Translations under genes and position numbers: made by a program
Shown: positions 32,758 to 41,679 of the stretch, one piece after another
How positions within the stretch are numbered: the first letter of the stretch is position 1
How the letters are laid out: every line of letters begins with the position of its first letter
Notes under the pieces: model-generated
Told to the model about the DNA's origin: nothing
The model's input: the letters and a program-made list of their open reading frames with translations, nothing else
The model's database searches: none
Origin: Nocardioides sp. SYSU D00065
GTDB taxonomy: Bacteria > Actinomycetota > Actinomycetes > Propionibacteriales > Nocardioidaceae
Assembly (NCBI RefSeq): GCF_017916425.1
Contig: NZ_JAFMSX010000003.1
Span: forward strand, 62,001 to 126,000
DNA length: 64,000 nt
Direction: 5' to 3'

Positions 32758-34953
32758 GTGCCCCGCCCGTCGTCGTTCCGTGCTGCCCTGGCGGGCCTCC
32801 TGACCCTCGGGGTCACGTGCGGCCCCCTGGTGCCGCCCGCGGCGGCAGCCCCGGTGGCTGAGGAGCAGGACCCGCTGGTGGTGCGCCTCGACACGATCAG
32901 CCCGGTCCTCCCGCGCAGCGGCGACGTGGAGATCACCGGCACGGTGACCAACGTCAGCGACGCCACGTTCACCGGCGTGAACCTCCACGCCTTCTCGTCC
33001 CAGACACCGATCCTCGACCCCACCTCGCTCGCGGCGTCCGCAGCCATCGACCCGGCCGAGTTCGTCGGCCCCCGCGTCACGGTGCCGGGCACCTTCGACA
33101 CCGTCGACACGCTGGCTCCAGGCGAGACCGCCGAGTTCTCCGACTCGGTCCCGGTCGAGCTGCTCGGCATCCCCGACCAGGAGGGGGTCTACTGGATCGG
33201 GGTCCACGCACTCGGCGACGGCGCCGTCCCGCGCGACGAGATCGCCGACGGACGCGCCCGCACGTTCATCCCCGCCCGCCCCAGCGGCCGTCGCACCCAG
33301 GAGGCCTCGGTCATCCTGTCGATCCGCAACCGCGTCTGGTACGACGAGTCCGGCGCCATCGCCGGGACCGAGCGGTGGGCCCGCCGACTGGCCGAGGGCG
33401 GCAGCCTGGACGGGGTGCTCGACATGGCGGAGTCGGCCGGCTCGACGCCGTACACCTGGCTGGTCGACCCGGCCGTCCTCGTCGCGGTGGTGCGTCTGGC
33501 GACCATGGGCAACCCCCCGCGCAGCCTGGCGCCGGCCGAGACCGCGGCGGGGCAGGAACCCAGTCCGACCGAGACACCGGCTGACGACGACGGCGCGGCG
33601 ACCGGGACGCCGGAGACCCTCACACCGTCGGCCCCCGAGACGAGCGACCCCCCCACCGAGGAGGAGGCCGCCCTCGCCGCGGCGGCCTCGCAGTGGCTGA
33701 CCCGGTTCATCGGGGTGGTGGGCTCCGAGACGGTCCTCACGCTCCCCTTCGGCGACCTCGACGTCGCGGCCGCGGTGCGCAACGACCCCGATCGCTATCC
33801 CGAGGCGCTCGCTCGCAGCGCCGAGGTGATGCGCGACCTGGGCCTGGACTCGCGCATGGCGGTGGCGCCGGGCAACGGCGTCCTCCCACCCGAGGCGATC
33901 GCCGCCACGCCGCCCAGCGCTGCCATCCTGCTCGGCGACAACGCCTTCGCGCTCCCGCCGAGCAGCCGGAGCTCGGTCGTGCGGCTGCTCGGGCACCGGG
34001 TGCTGCTCACCAGCAGCGGGGCCGAGGCGGGAGGTCCCGGCCCGACCGCCCCCGGCGACCCCCTCGCGCTGCGCCAGCGGCTGCTCAGCGAGGCCGCCCT
34101 CCGGCTGGCGAACCGCGACACCGCGCCGCTCGTGGTCACCTTGCCGACCGTGTGGCGCGGCGAGGACGCCGCGTCGTTCTTCAGCGAGCTCGAGCAGCCG
34201 TGGCTCGACGTCGTCCCGGTGGACGACGTCGCGGACGGGTCCGCAGCCGACGTGTCCGCATCGTCCCTGGTCTACACCCAGGCCGACCTCGAGGCCGAGC
34301 TGAGCCCGGCCAACTTCGCCGCGGCGAGGCGCGCCGCGGACGCGGCGGCGCTGCTCGACGAGGTCCTCACCCAGGAGACGACGGTGGCCCGGCAGGTCAG
34401 CGACGAGGTGCTGGTGTCCCTGTCCGAGCAGCACCGCCGGCGCCCGGGGCTGGCGCGCGCCGCCGGCCAGCGGGTTGAGGACTCGCTGCGCGCCGACCTC
34501 GCCAAGATCCGCATCGAGGCGCCGACGGCAGTCACGCTCTCCAGCGACGCCGGGCCGCTGGGAGCCACCCTCGTCAACGGCCTCGACCAGCCCGTCACCG
34601 TCCAGGTCCACGTGACCACCGACGGCGAGCTCACCCTGACCGGCGGCGGGGTGCGCGAGCTGGGGCCGCTCGCGCGCAGCGTGGTCCGGTTCGAGGCGGC
34701 CACGAGCCAGGTGGGCGTCCACAACGTCCGGCTGGCGGTGACCAGCCTCGACGGCGTACCGCTCGGCTCGTCCGACTCGCTCCCCATCCGCGCGGCCCGG
34801 GTCAGCGCGCTGATCTGGTTCGTGATGGCCGCCGGCGCGCTCGTGCTCTTCGGGATGATCGGCTATCGGCTCCCGGGCCAGATCCGGGCCCGGCGCGCGG
34901 AGCTGGCCGCGGCGGAGCGTGCCGAGACCGCGTCGGACGTCGAGCGAGCATGA
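32758..34953 (+). CDS. DUF6049 family exported membrane protein
   Basis: 731 residues. Signal peptide 1-31, an Ig-like domain (SGDVEITGTVTNVSDATFTGVNLHAF), a large extracellular alpha/beta part (YTWLVDPAVLVAVVRLA ... VLTLPFGDLDVAAAV, reminiscent of polysaccharide deacetylase-like folds), a second Ig-like domain (ATLVNGLDQPVTVQVHVTTDGELTLTG) and one C-terminal helix (SALIWFVMAAGALVLFGMIGY). An acidic low-complexity insert lies at about 260-305. This family is regularly encoded between cca and murJ in actinobacteria, and here it overlaps murJ by ATGA, so a role with MurJ in envelope assembly is likely. The molecular function is not known. TAGCAT lies 6 bases before its GTG. Confidence 0.9.
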   Translation: MPRPSSFRAALAGLLTLGVTCGPLVPPAAAAPVAEEQDPLVVRLDTISPVLPRSGDVEITGTVTNVSDATFTGVNLHAFSSQTPILDPTSLAASAAIDPAEFVGPRVTVPGTFDTVDTLAPGETAEFSDSVPVELLGIPDQEGVYWIGVHALGDGAVPRDEIADGRARTFIPARPSGRRTQEASVILSIRNRVWYDESGAIAGTERWARRLAEGGSLDGVLDMAESAGSTPYTWLVDPAVLVAVVRLATMGNPPRSLAPAETAAGQEPSPTETPADDDGAATGTPETLTPSAPETSDPPTEEEAALAAAASQWLTRFIGVVGSETVLTLPFGDLDVAAAVRNDPDRYPEALARSAEVMRDLGLDSRMAVAPGNGVLPPEAIAATPPSAAILLGDNAFALPPSSRSSVVRLLGHRVLLTSSGAEAGGPGPTAPGDPLALRQRLLSEAALRLANRDTAPLVVTLPTVWRGEDAASFFSELEQPWLDVVPVDDVADGSAADVSASSLVYTQADLEAELSPANFAAARRAADAAALLDEVLTQETTVARQVSDEVLVSLSEQHRRRPGLARAAGQRVEDSLRADLAKIRIEAPTAVTLSSDAGPLGATLVNGLDQPVTVQVHVTTDGELTLTGGGVRELGPLARSVVRFEAATSQVGVHNVRLAVTSLDGVPLGSSDSLPIRAARVSALIWFVMAAGALVLFGMIGYRLPGQIRARRAELAAAERAETASDVERA

Positions 34954-36587
34954 GCGACCAGCGGATCCTGGCCTCCTCGGCGGTCATGGCGGCCGGCACG
35001 GTCGTCTCCCGCGCGTCGGGCTACGTCCGCGCCGCGCTGCTCGTCTGGGCGCTCGGCGCCGCGCTGCGCGCCGACCTCTTCACGATCGCCAACACGCTGC
35101 CCAACATGGTCTACATCCTGCTGGCCGGCGGCATCTTCAACGCGGTGCTCGTCCCCCAGCTGGTGCGGCGCATCAAGGACGACCCCGACGGTGGCGACGC
35201 CTACGCCAGCCGCGTCATCACCCTCTCCGCGCTGTTCCTCGGCACGGTCACGCTGCTGCTGGTCCTGCTGGCGCCTCAGCTGCTGCGGCTGTACCTCGAC
35301 GGCCGCTACCTCGAGCCGGACCGGGCCGCTCATCTGGAATCCATCGTCGACCTCACCCGGTGGTGCCTGCCGCAGGTGTTCTTCTACGGCATGTACGTGC
35401 TGGTCGGGCAGGTGCTCAACGCCCGGGGCCGGTTCGGCCCGATGATGTGGGCGCCGATCGCCAACAACCTCATCTCCATGGCGATGCTCGTCGCCTACCT
35501 CGTCGTGTGGGGCTCGGTCGGCACCACGCCCGCCCGCTACGCCCCGCTGAGCAGCAGCCAGGAGGTCCTGCTCGGCCTGGGCTCGACGGTGGGCATCGTC
35601 GCGCAGTGCCTGGTGCTCGTGCCCTACCTCCGCGCATCGGGCTTCACCTACCGGCCGCGCTTCGACTTCCGCGACCCCGAGCTGCGCAAGACCCTGTCGC
35701 TCGGCGTGTGGACCCTGCTCTTCGTGGTCGTCACCCAAGCGGCGTACCTCGTCGTCGTCAGGCTCGCCTCCGGCGGCACCGCCGGCGCCGACGACGGCAC
35801 GGGACTCACCGTCTACTCCAACAGCCTGCTCATCATGATGGTGCCGCACGCGATCGTCACGGTGTCGCTGGCGACGGCGATCCTGCCGCGCCTGTCGGCA
35901 CTGGCACACGAGGACCGGCTCGCCGAGCTCGGCACCACCGTGGGCTCGACGTTGCGCACGGCGCTGGCCCTCGTGCTGCCGTTCGCGGTCCTGCTCCCGA
36001 TCCTCGCCGACGACGTGGCGACGGCGGCGTTCGGGTGGGGCGACCCCGACACGGCGGCCGCGTTCGCCCCGAGCCTGGCGCTCTTCGGCCCAGCCCTGGT
36101 CTTCTTCACCGTCCACTACTTCATGCTCCGCGGCTTCTACGCCATGGAGATGACCCGGCTGGTGTTCTTCATCCAGCTCGCGGTCTCGCTGACCAACGTC
36201 CTCGTCGCGACGGCGCTGGTGCCCGCGCGGCCGCCGGAGGAGACGGCCCCGATGCTGGTCCTGGCCTATCTCGCCTCGTACGCCGTCGGCGCGGGCGTGA
36301 GCTTCGTGCTCCTGCGGCGCACGGTCGGGGGGCTCGAGGCGCCCCAGCTGGTGAGGTTCCTGGTCCGGATGGCCGTCGTGCTGCTCGCGGCCGGTGCCGC
36401 GACGTGGCTGGTCGAGCTCGCGCTGTCCGGTCTGGGCGAGCGGCCGGGACCGCTGGTCGCCCTTCTCCGCGGGGGACTGGCCGGGCTCGCCGGCTGCCTG
36501 GTGCTGCTGGCCGGTGCCCGGCTGCTGCGCGTGCGGGAGGTCACCGGCCTGGTCGACACCGTCGCCGCGCGGGTGCGACGCGGCTGA
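34950..36587 (+). CDS. murJ: lipid II flippase MurJ (MviN)
   Basis: 545 residues of MOP-superfamily membrane protein with about 14 helices. ASSAVMAAGTVVSRASGYVRAALLVWALG, IANTLPNMVYILLAGGIFNAVLVPQL and YSNSLLIMMVPHAIVTVSLATAILPRLS are MurJ signatures. It moves lipid II across the membrane for peptidoglycan synthesis. In mycobacteria MviN continues into a pseudokinase and an ectodomain. Here that part is a separate gene 86 bases downstream. Confidence 0.96.
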   Translation: MSDQRILASSAVMAAGTVVSRASGYVRAALLVWALGAALRADLFTIANTLPNMVYILLAGGIFNAVLVPQLVRRIKDDPDGGDAYASRVITLSALFLGTVTLLLVLLAPQLLRLYLDGRYLEPDRAAHLESIVDLTRWCLPQVFFYGMYVLVGQVLNARGRFGPMMWAPIANNLISMAMLVAYLVVWGSVGTTPARYAPLSSSQEVLLGLGSTVGIVAQCLVLVPYLRASGFTYRPRFDFRDPELRKTLSLGVWTLLFVVVTQAAYLVVVRLASGGTAGADDGTGLTVYSNSLLIMMVPHAIVTVSLATAILPRLSALAHEDRLAELGTTVGSTLRTALALVLPFAVLLPILADDVATAAFGWGDPDTAAAFAPSLALFGPALVFFTVHYFMLRGFYAMEMTRLVFFIQLAVSLTNVLVATALVPARPPEETAPMLVLAYLASYAVGAGVSFVLLRRTVGGLEAPQLVRFLVRMAVVLLAAGAATWLVELALSGLGERPGPLVALLRGGLAGLAGCLVLLAGARLLRVREVTGLVDTVAARVRRG

Positions 36588-36672
36588 GATTCGGGGTCGG
36601 GACTCCCTAGAGTGGCCGGAGCAGCGGTGGGGCCAGGACGCGCGAGCGGAACGCGTGGGAAGCGAGGTGACG

Positions 36673-38676
36673 GTGTCGACGTCGATGCAGGCAGGTGACG
36701 TGCTCGCTGAGCGCTACCGGCTCGACGACCTGCTCGCCGAGAACGGGTCCTGCCGCTTCTGGCGCGCCCACGACCTCGTGCTCCACCGTCCCGTCTCGGT
36801 CCACGTCGTCGCGGCCGACGACGAGCGGGCAGGTCCGCTCCTCGAGGCCGCCCGCCGCGCCGGTCCGGTGATCGACCGGCGGCTGCTGCGGGTGCTGGAC
36901 GCCGAGACAGCGGGCGAGCACTGCTACGTCGTCAACGAGTGGGGCCAGGGCGAGTCCCTCGACGCCCTCGTCACCCGTGAGGGTCCGCTGGCCCCGCGCC
37001 GCTCGGCGTGGCTGGTCGCCGAGGTGGCTGACAGCCTGGCCGTGGCGCACGCCGCGGGGCTCGCCCACGGTGCCCTGTCGCCGGAGAACGTTCTCGTCGA
37101 CCAGCACGGCCACGTCCGCATCATCGGCTTCGGCGTGGAGGCCGCGCTGCGCGGCCTGCCCTCAGGGCGCACCTCCGTGGACGAGATCGACCTCGCCGGC
37201 ATGCTCTACTTCGCGCTGACCGGCAAGTGGGCCGGGATCTCGGAGTCCGCGGTCCCTCCGGCACCCGAGGTGCACGGCGAGGTGCTGCGGCCGCGCCGCG
37301 TGCGCGCGGGCATCCCGCGGGTCCTCGACGCCCTGTGCGACCAGGTGCTCAACCCTCCCCACGAACCAGGCCCGGACGGTCCCGACCTCACCGCGGGTCG
37401 GATCCGCGACCTGCTCTCCGACTACGTCGGGGACATGACCGGGACGCACGTACCCGTCGTCGCGGTCCGCCCGCCCCAGCCACCCTCGGTGTCCCCGCCG
37501 ACCGCGGTCGTGCCCGTCGTGCCCCCGTCACCCGCCGCCTCGCCGACGTCACGGGTGGACCCGACGCCTCGCACCGAGCCTGAGCCCGAGCCTCAGCCCG
37601 ACCCCGAGCCGGTCGCCGAGCCGGTCGCCGAGCCGGTCGCCGAGCCCGAGCCTCGGGTGGAGACCTTCGAGGCGGAGCAGCCGCCGCCCGGGCCCACCCC
37701 GGTCACCGACCTGCCCACCCAGGCCGGCATGCCCGTCTTCCACGACGACGACGAGGTCGACTGGCTGCGGGCCCGCGCGGAGACCCCCGCGCCGCCACCG
37801 CCCCTGACCGAGCCGGAGCCCAAGCCGCTGTTCGCGCCCGACCCGCCCGAGGGCCAGCCCGTACGCCGCCCGCGCCCCGGCAGCCGGGCGGCGTCGGCCA
37901 GCACGGACTACTGGCCCTGGGACGCCTCCCAGGACTCCGGCGTACGACCGGTCGGTCGCGACACCGGCTCCTGGGCGTCGGGGTCCTGGGCGTCGGGGTC
38001 CTGGGCGTCGGGCCCGTGGACGGAGGACCGGTGGGCCACCGGCGAGGGCCTCGAGGACACGGGCGACCAGGTCCCGGGTCGCCGCTGGAACCGGCTCGCG
38101 CTCATCCTGACCGCCTGCCTGCTGGTCGGCGTCGCCGCGGTCGCCGCCTACCAGCTCGGCCTCAAGCCGCCCTCCACCGGCACGGGCGACGACGATCCCA
38201 CCACGAGCGCCACCCCCACGGCGGTCGAACCCACCCCGTTCGCCGACCTCGTCGCCGACGACTTCGACCCGCAGGGCACCGACGGTCAGCAGGAGAACCC
38301 CGAGACGGTGGCTGCCGTGCTCGACGGCGACGCGACCACGGCGTGGACCACCTCCACCTACGAGCAGAACTTCGGGCCCGGCGGGCTCAAGACGGGTGTC
38401 GGCCTGGTGATCGACCTCGGCGCGACCAGGGCCGTGCGTGAGGTGCGGGTGACCACCGCGGGCGGGCAGACGTCGCTCGCGGCGTACCTCACCTCCGAGC
38501 CGCCCACGGGCGTGTCCGAGCTGACGCCCGTCGGCACGGCATCGGGCACCGACGAGCTCACGATCAGCCTCGACGAGGCGGTGTCGGGACAGTACGTCAC
38601 GGTCTGGCTGACCCTGCTGCCGCAGGTGGAGGACGGCTTCCGCGGCAGCATCGCCGAGGTGCAGGTGCTCGGGTGA
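36673..38676 (+). CDS. MviN-type pseudokinase with membrane helix and carbohydrate-binding-like ectodomain
   Basis: 667 residues from the GTG at 36673 (AGG 5 bases before; a longer frame begins inside murJ). Residues about 12-265 are a protein-kinase fold lacking all catalytic residues: His44 replaces the ATP Lys, HGALSPEN (132-139) replaces HRDxxxxN, and GFG (152-154) replaces DFG. A disordered Pro/Glu-rich region has repeats (EPVAEPVAEP; SWASGSWASG). One helix (about 475-496) leads to a discoidin-like ectodomain (DGDATTAWTTSTYEQ ... VIDLGATRAVREVRVTTAG). This is the C-terminal half of mycobacterial MviN, whose pseudokinase, phosphorylated by PknB, binds FhaA. It probably regulates MurJ. The stop overlaps the sigma gene (GTGA). 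Confidence 0.92.
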   Translation: MSTSMQAGDVLAERYRLDDLLAENGSCRFWRAHDLVLHRPVSVHVVAADDERAGPLLEAARRAGPVIDRRLLRVLDAETAGEHCYVVNEWGQGESLDALVTREGPLAPRRSAWLVAEVADSLAVAHAAGLAHGALSPENVLVDQHGHVRIIGFGVEAALRGLPSGRTSVDEIDLAGMLYFALTGKWAGISESAVPPAPEVHGEVLRPRRVRAGIPRVLDALCDQVLNPPHEPGPDGPDLTAGRIRDLLSDYVGDMTGTHVPVVAVRPPQPPSVSPPTAVVPVVPPSPAASPTSRVDPTPRTEPEPEPQPDPEPVAEPVAEPVAEPEPRVETFEAEQPPPGPTPVTDLPTQAGMPVFHDDDEVDWLRARAETPAPPPPLTEPEPKPLFAPDPPEGQPVRRPRPGSRAASASTDYWPWDASQDSGVRPVGRDTGSWASGSWASGSWASGPWTEDRWATGEGLEDTGDQVPGRRWNRLALILTACLLVGVAAVAAYQLGLKPPSTGTGDDDPTTSATPTAVEPTPFADLVADDFDPQGTDGQQENPETVAAVLDGDATTAWTTSTYEQNFGPGGLKTGVGLVIDLGATRAVREVRVTTAGGQTSLAAYLTSEPPTGVSELTPVGTASGTDELTISLDEAVSGQYVTVWLTLLPQVEDGFRGSIAEVQVLG

Positions 38677-39329
38677 GCGACGACCGCTCCGACCAGCAGC
38701 TGCTCCGAGCGCACGTCGACGGCGACGCCGAGGCGTTCGGCGTGCTGTTCGCCCGCCACCGCGACCGGCTCTGGGCGGTCGCGCTGCGGACGATGGGCAA
38801 CCCCGAGGACGCCGCGGACGGCCTGCAGGACGGCATGGTCGCCGCGTTCCGCCGCGCCGGGTCCTTCCGCGGCGAGGCCGCCGTGACCACCTGGTTGCAC
38901 CGGGTGGTGGTCAACGCCTGCCTGGACCGCATGCGTGCCGCGAAGATCCGTCGGCTCGAGGCGCTCCCGGACGACGTCGAGGACCGCGGGACGCTCGTGG
39001 CCACCGCGGTGCACGACGACCAGCCGGACGAGGCCGCGGAGGACTCCGAGCGGCGCCGGCGCGTCCTGGCGGCGCTCGCCACGCTTCCTCCGGACCAGCG
39101 CGCGGCGCTCGTCCTGGTCGACATGGAGGGCTACCCGGTCGCCGAGGTGGCCCAGATGCTCGGCTGCGCGGAGGGCACGGTGAAGTCACGCTGCGCGCGC
39201 GGCCGCACGCGGCTGGCCACCCTGCTCGCGGACCTGCACCACCCCGCCGGTGACCCGCCTCACGGGAACCCGCCGCCGGACGGCCCCGTCCGACCCACAG
39301 CACGTCCCCGCGGGCCGCCCGCGTCCTGA
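38673..39329 (+). CDS. sigM: ECF RNA polymerase sigma factor, SigM-like
   Basis: 218 residues. Region 2 is DGDAEAFGVLFARHRDRLWAVALRTMGNPEDAADGLQDGMVAAFRRAGSFRGEA, and region 4 is ALATLPPDQRAALVLVDMEGYPVAEVAQMLGCAEGTVKSRCARGRTRL. A Pro-rich tail of about 35 residues follows region 4. The position after murJ/mviN and before a putative anti-sigma and trxB matches mycobacterial sigM. It redirects RNA polymerase to stress genes. The start overlaps the pseudokinase stop, so it is cotranscribed with envelope genes. Confidence 0.9.
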   Translation: MSDDRSDQQLLRAHVDGDAEAFGVLFARHRDRLWAVALRTMGNPEDAADGLQDGMVAAFRRAGSFRGEAAVTTWLHRVVVNACLDRMRAAKIRRLEALPDDVEDRGTLVATAVHDDQPDEAAEDSERRRRVLAALATLPPDQRAALVLVDMEGYPVAEVAQMLGCAEGTVKSRCARGRTRLATLLADLHHPAGDPPHGNPPPDGPVRPTARPRGPPAS

Positions 39330-39410
39330 GCCCGTCCCGACCCGTTCTCAGCCCGTTCTCAACCCGTCCCGCCGCCGACCAGCCGTGCCCGACCACCTCG
39401 AGGAGGTGCG

Positions 39411-40136
39411 ATGACCGATCCCGGTGGACTGCCGCGCGAGCAGGAGGCCGTACGCCGCCTGCTCGCCGACGCGCGCCACGACGCGCCGCCGCCGGCCGAG
39501 GTCGTCGCCCGCCTCGACGAGACCCTCGCCTCGCTCGTCGCCGAGCGCGGCTCCGAGCCGCTCCGCGACGCCGACGCGCTGACGACGACTCCGGTCACCG
39601 ACCTTGCCGCACGCCGTCGCCGAGCGGTGGGCACCGGGCTGCTCGCGGCCGCTGCGATCGTCGTGGCGGGCGTCGCCGTGGGGCAGCTGGTCCCCGGGGG
39701 CGGGGGCGACTCCGAGTCGGCAGCCTCCAGCGCCACGTCGAGCCGCGACCTGTCGCCCACCGACCCGCCCCAGGAGCGCTCCCAAGCGGACGCGGGTGCC
39801 GCCGAGGCGGGACCCGAGGCGGGACCCGAGGCGCCGATGAGGAGCACCGCGCCGCTGGCGGTCCCGACGCTCTCCTCCGCCGACCCCGACCTCGACGAGG
39901 ACGTCCTCGACCTCCGCACCCGCGCGACGTTCCAGGCAGACCGGCTGGACCCGTCCGAGGCGCTCGCCGGGTGCGAGCTCCCGCGACTCGAGCGCGGCCG
40001 GAGCGTCGGCGCCGAGGTCGACGGGCGGCCGGGCGCCGTCGTCTTCGCCCAACCGTCCGGGGCCGCCCAGGACGTCGCCGTCTACGTCTGCGGCCGCGAG
40101 GAGCCCGTGCGCACCCTCACCCTGCCCGCACCCTGA
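39411..40136 (+). CDS. putative anti-sigma factor with single membrane helix (RsmA-like)
   Basis: 241 residues. An N-terminal cytosolic part (REQEAVRRLLADARHDAPPPAEVVARLDETLASLV) precedes one helix (AVGTGLLAAAAIVVAGVAVGQLV, about 70-92). The extracellular part is Pro/Ala-rich with two cysteines (GCELPRL, VYVCGRE). AGGAGG precedes the ATG. Location directly after the ECF sigma gene, and topology, suggest it holds SigM at the membrane. No classical zinc (HxxxCxxC) motif is seen. The intergenic 39330-39410 has tandem CCCGTTCTCA-like repeats. Confidence 0.75.
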   Translation: MTDPGGLPREQEAVRRLLADARHDAPPPAEVVARLDETLASLVAERGSEPLRDADALTTTPVTDLAARRRRAVGTGLLAAAAIVVAGVAVGQLVPGGGGDSESAASSATSSRDLSPTDPPQERSQADAGAAEAGPEAGPEAPMRSTAPLAVPTLSSADPDLDEDVLDLRTRATFQADRLDPSEALAGCELPRLERGRSVGAEVDGRPGAVVFAQPSGAAQDVAVYVCGREEPVRTLTLPAP

Positions 40137-40166
40137 GCCCGCCGGGGCTCGTGGACCGGCCTCGAC

Positions 40167-40194
40167 GGGAAGAACGCTGGCCTACGATCGGTTG
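40167..40194 (+). promoter_or_regulatory. SigR/SigH-like promoter of trxB
   Basis: GGGAAG (40167-40172), 18 bases, GTTG (40191-40194). This agrees with the disulphide-stress sigma motif GGAAx-N18-GTT of Streptomyces SigR and mycobacterial SigH, whose known targets include trxB-trxA. Confidence 0.55.
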
Positions 40195-40241
40195 AGGACG
40201 TCGTACGCCACCATCGATCCAGCAGGAGTCACTGACCGCTC

Positions 40242-41270
40242 ATGAGCACCAGCACCGCGCCCGTCGCCTCGACACCGCGCAACGTCATCATCATCGGCTC
40301 GGGGCCCTCCGGCTACACCGCGGCCGTGTACGCCGCTCGTGCCGCGCTGCAGCCGCTGGTGCTCGAGGGGTCGGTGACCGCCGGCGGTGCGCTGATGAAC
40401 ACCACCGAGGTCGAGAACTTCCCCGGCTTCCGCGACGGCATCATGGGCCCGGCGCTGATGGACGAGATGCGCGCCCAGGCGGAGCGGTTCGGCGCCGAGC
40501 TGGTGGCCGACGACGCCATCGAGGTGGACCTCACCGGTGACGTCAAGATCGTCCGGACGGCCACCGAGACCTACACCGCGCGGGCGGTGATCCTCGCGAC
40601 CGGCTCCGGCTACCGCAAGCTCGGCCTGCCCCGCGAGGACGAGCTGTCCGGCCGGGGCGTCTCGTGGTGTGCCACCTGTGACGGCTTCTTCTTCCGCGAG
40701 CAGGCCATTGCCGTCATCGGCGGCGGCGACTCGGCGGTCGAGGAGGCGACCTTCCTGACCCGGTTCGCCTCGAAGGTCTACCTGGTCCACCGCCGCGACG
40801 AGCTGCGCGCCTCCAAGATCATGCAGGAGCGCGCGTTCGCCGACCCCAAGCTCGAGATGGTCTGGAACGCCGAGGTCGCCGAGATCAACGGCGCCGACAA
40901 GCTGGAGTCGATCACGCTGCGCGACACCACGACGGGCGAGGAGCGCCAGCTCGACGTCACGGGCCTGTTCATCGCCATCGGGCACGACCCGCGCTCGGAG
41001 CTGCTGACCGGTCAGGTCGACCTCGACGACGACGGCTACGTCTTGGTGGACCACCCCTTCACCAAGACCAACCTCCCCGGCGTCTTCGCCGCCGGTGACC
41101 TCGTCGACCACCACTACCGCCAGGCCATCACGGCCGCCGGCACGGGTTGCCAGGCGGCCCTGGACGCCGAGCGGTTCATCGCCGCCCTCGACCACGAGGC
41201 GTCGACCGCCGACGGCGCCGCCGCGACGGTCGAGGCGATCGAGCAGCAGATCGAGACCGCCCGCGCCTGA
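40242..41270 (+). CDS. trxB: thioredoxin-disulfide reductase
   Basis: 342 residues. FAD-binding [19 protein letters not shown] near the N-terminus, redox pair Cys143-Ala-Thr-Cys146 (SWCATCDG), NADPH-binding [15 protein letters not shown], and [31 protein letters not shown] near the C-terminus. It transfers electrons from NADPH through FAD to thioredoxin. It carries a C-terminal extension of about 25 residues ([18 protein letters not shown]). AGGAG lies upstream of the ATG. It lies directly before trxA. Confidence 0.97.
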   Translation: MSTSTAPVASTPRNVIIIGSGPSGYTAAVYAARAALQPLVLEGSVTAGGALMNTTEVENFPGFRDGIMGPALMDEMRAQAERFGAELVADDAIEVDLTGDVKIVRTATETYTARAVILATGSGYRKLGLPREDELSGRGVSWCATCDGFFFREQAIAVIGGGDSAVEEATFLTRFASKVYLVHRRDELRASKIMQERAFADPKLEMVWNAEVAEINGADKLESITLRDTTTGEERQLDVTGLFIAIGHDPRSELLTGQVDLDDDGYVLVDHPFTKTNLPGVFAAGDLVDHHYRQAITAAGTGCQAALDAERFIAALDHEASTADGAAATVEAIEQQIETARA

Positions 41271-41287
41271 CCACTTCGGCACCGGAC

Positions 41288-41315
41288 GGGAACAACTGTC
41301 CGTGGGCCGGTGTTC
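41288..41315 (+). promoter_or_regulatory. SigR/SigH-like promoter of trxA
   Basis: GGGAAC (41288-41293), 18 bases, GTTC (41312-41315), in the trxB-trxA gap. Spacing is identical to the trxB motif, and it fits GGAAC-N18-GTT. It would allow trxA to be boosted separately. A small CGGAC/GTCCG inverted repeat overlaps its -35 half. Confidence 0.55.
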
Positions 41316-41355
41316 AATCGACATCCACACGAACGACTACCGAAAGGGCACTGAC

Positions 41356-41679
41356 GTGGCCAACATCGCCGCTGTGACCGACGCCGAGTTCGAGGCGCAG
41401 GTCCTCAAGTCCGACAAGCCCGTCCTCGTCGACTTCTGGGCGGAGTGGTGCGGTCCGTGCCGCCAGGTCGCCCCGATCCTCGACGAGCTCAACGCCGAGC
41501 ACGGTGAGAAGCTCACCTTCCTCAAGATGAACGTCGACGAGAACCCGGTGACACCCTCGTCCTACCGCGTGACCGGCATCCCGACCATCAACGTCTACCA
41601 GGGCGGCGAGGTCGTGAAGTCCATCGTGGGCGCCAAGCCCAAGGCCGCGCTGCTCAAGGAGCTCGAGGGCATCATCTGA
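41356..41679 (+). CDS. trxA: thioredoxin
   Basis: 107 residues from the GTG at 41356. The active site is Trp31-Cys32-Gly-Pro-Cys35 in VDFWAEWCGPCRQVAP, with the cis-Pro motif GIPTINVYQGGEV. It is the cytosolic dithiol reductant recycled by TrxB. The upstream open frame (from 41095) overlaps trxB in another frame and is not real. Its 3' end overlaps the convergent GNAT gene by 8 bases. Confidence 0.97.
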   Translation: MANIAAVTDAEFEAQVLKSDKPVLVDFWAEWCGPCRQVAPILDELNAEHGEKLTFLKMNVDENPVTPSSYRVTGIPTINVYQGGEVVKSIVGAKPKAALLKELEGII

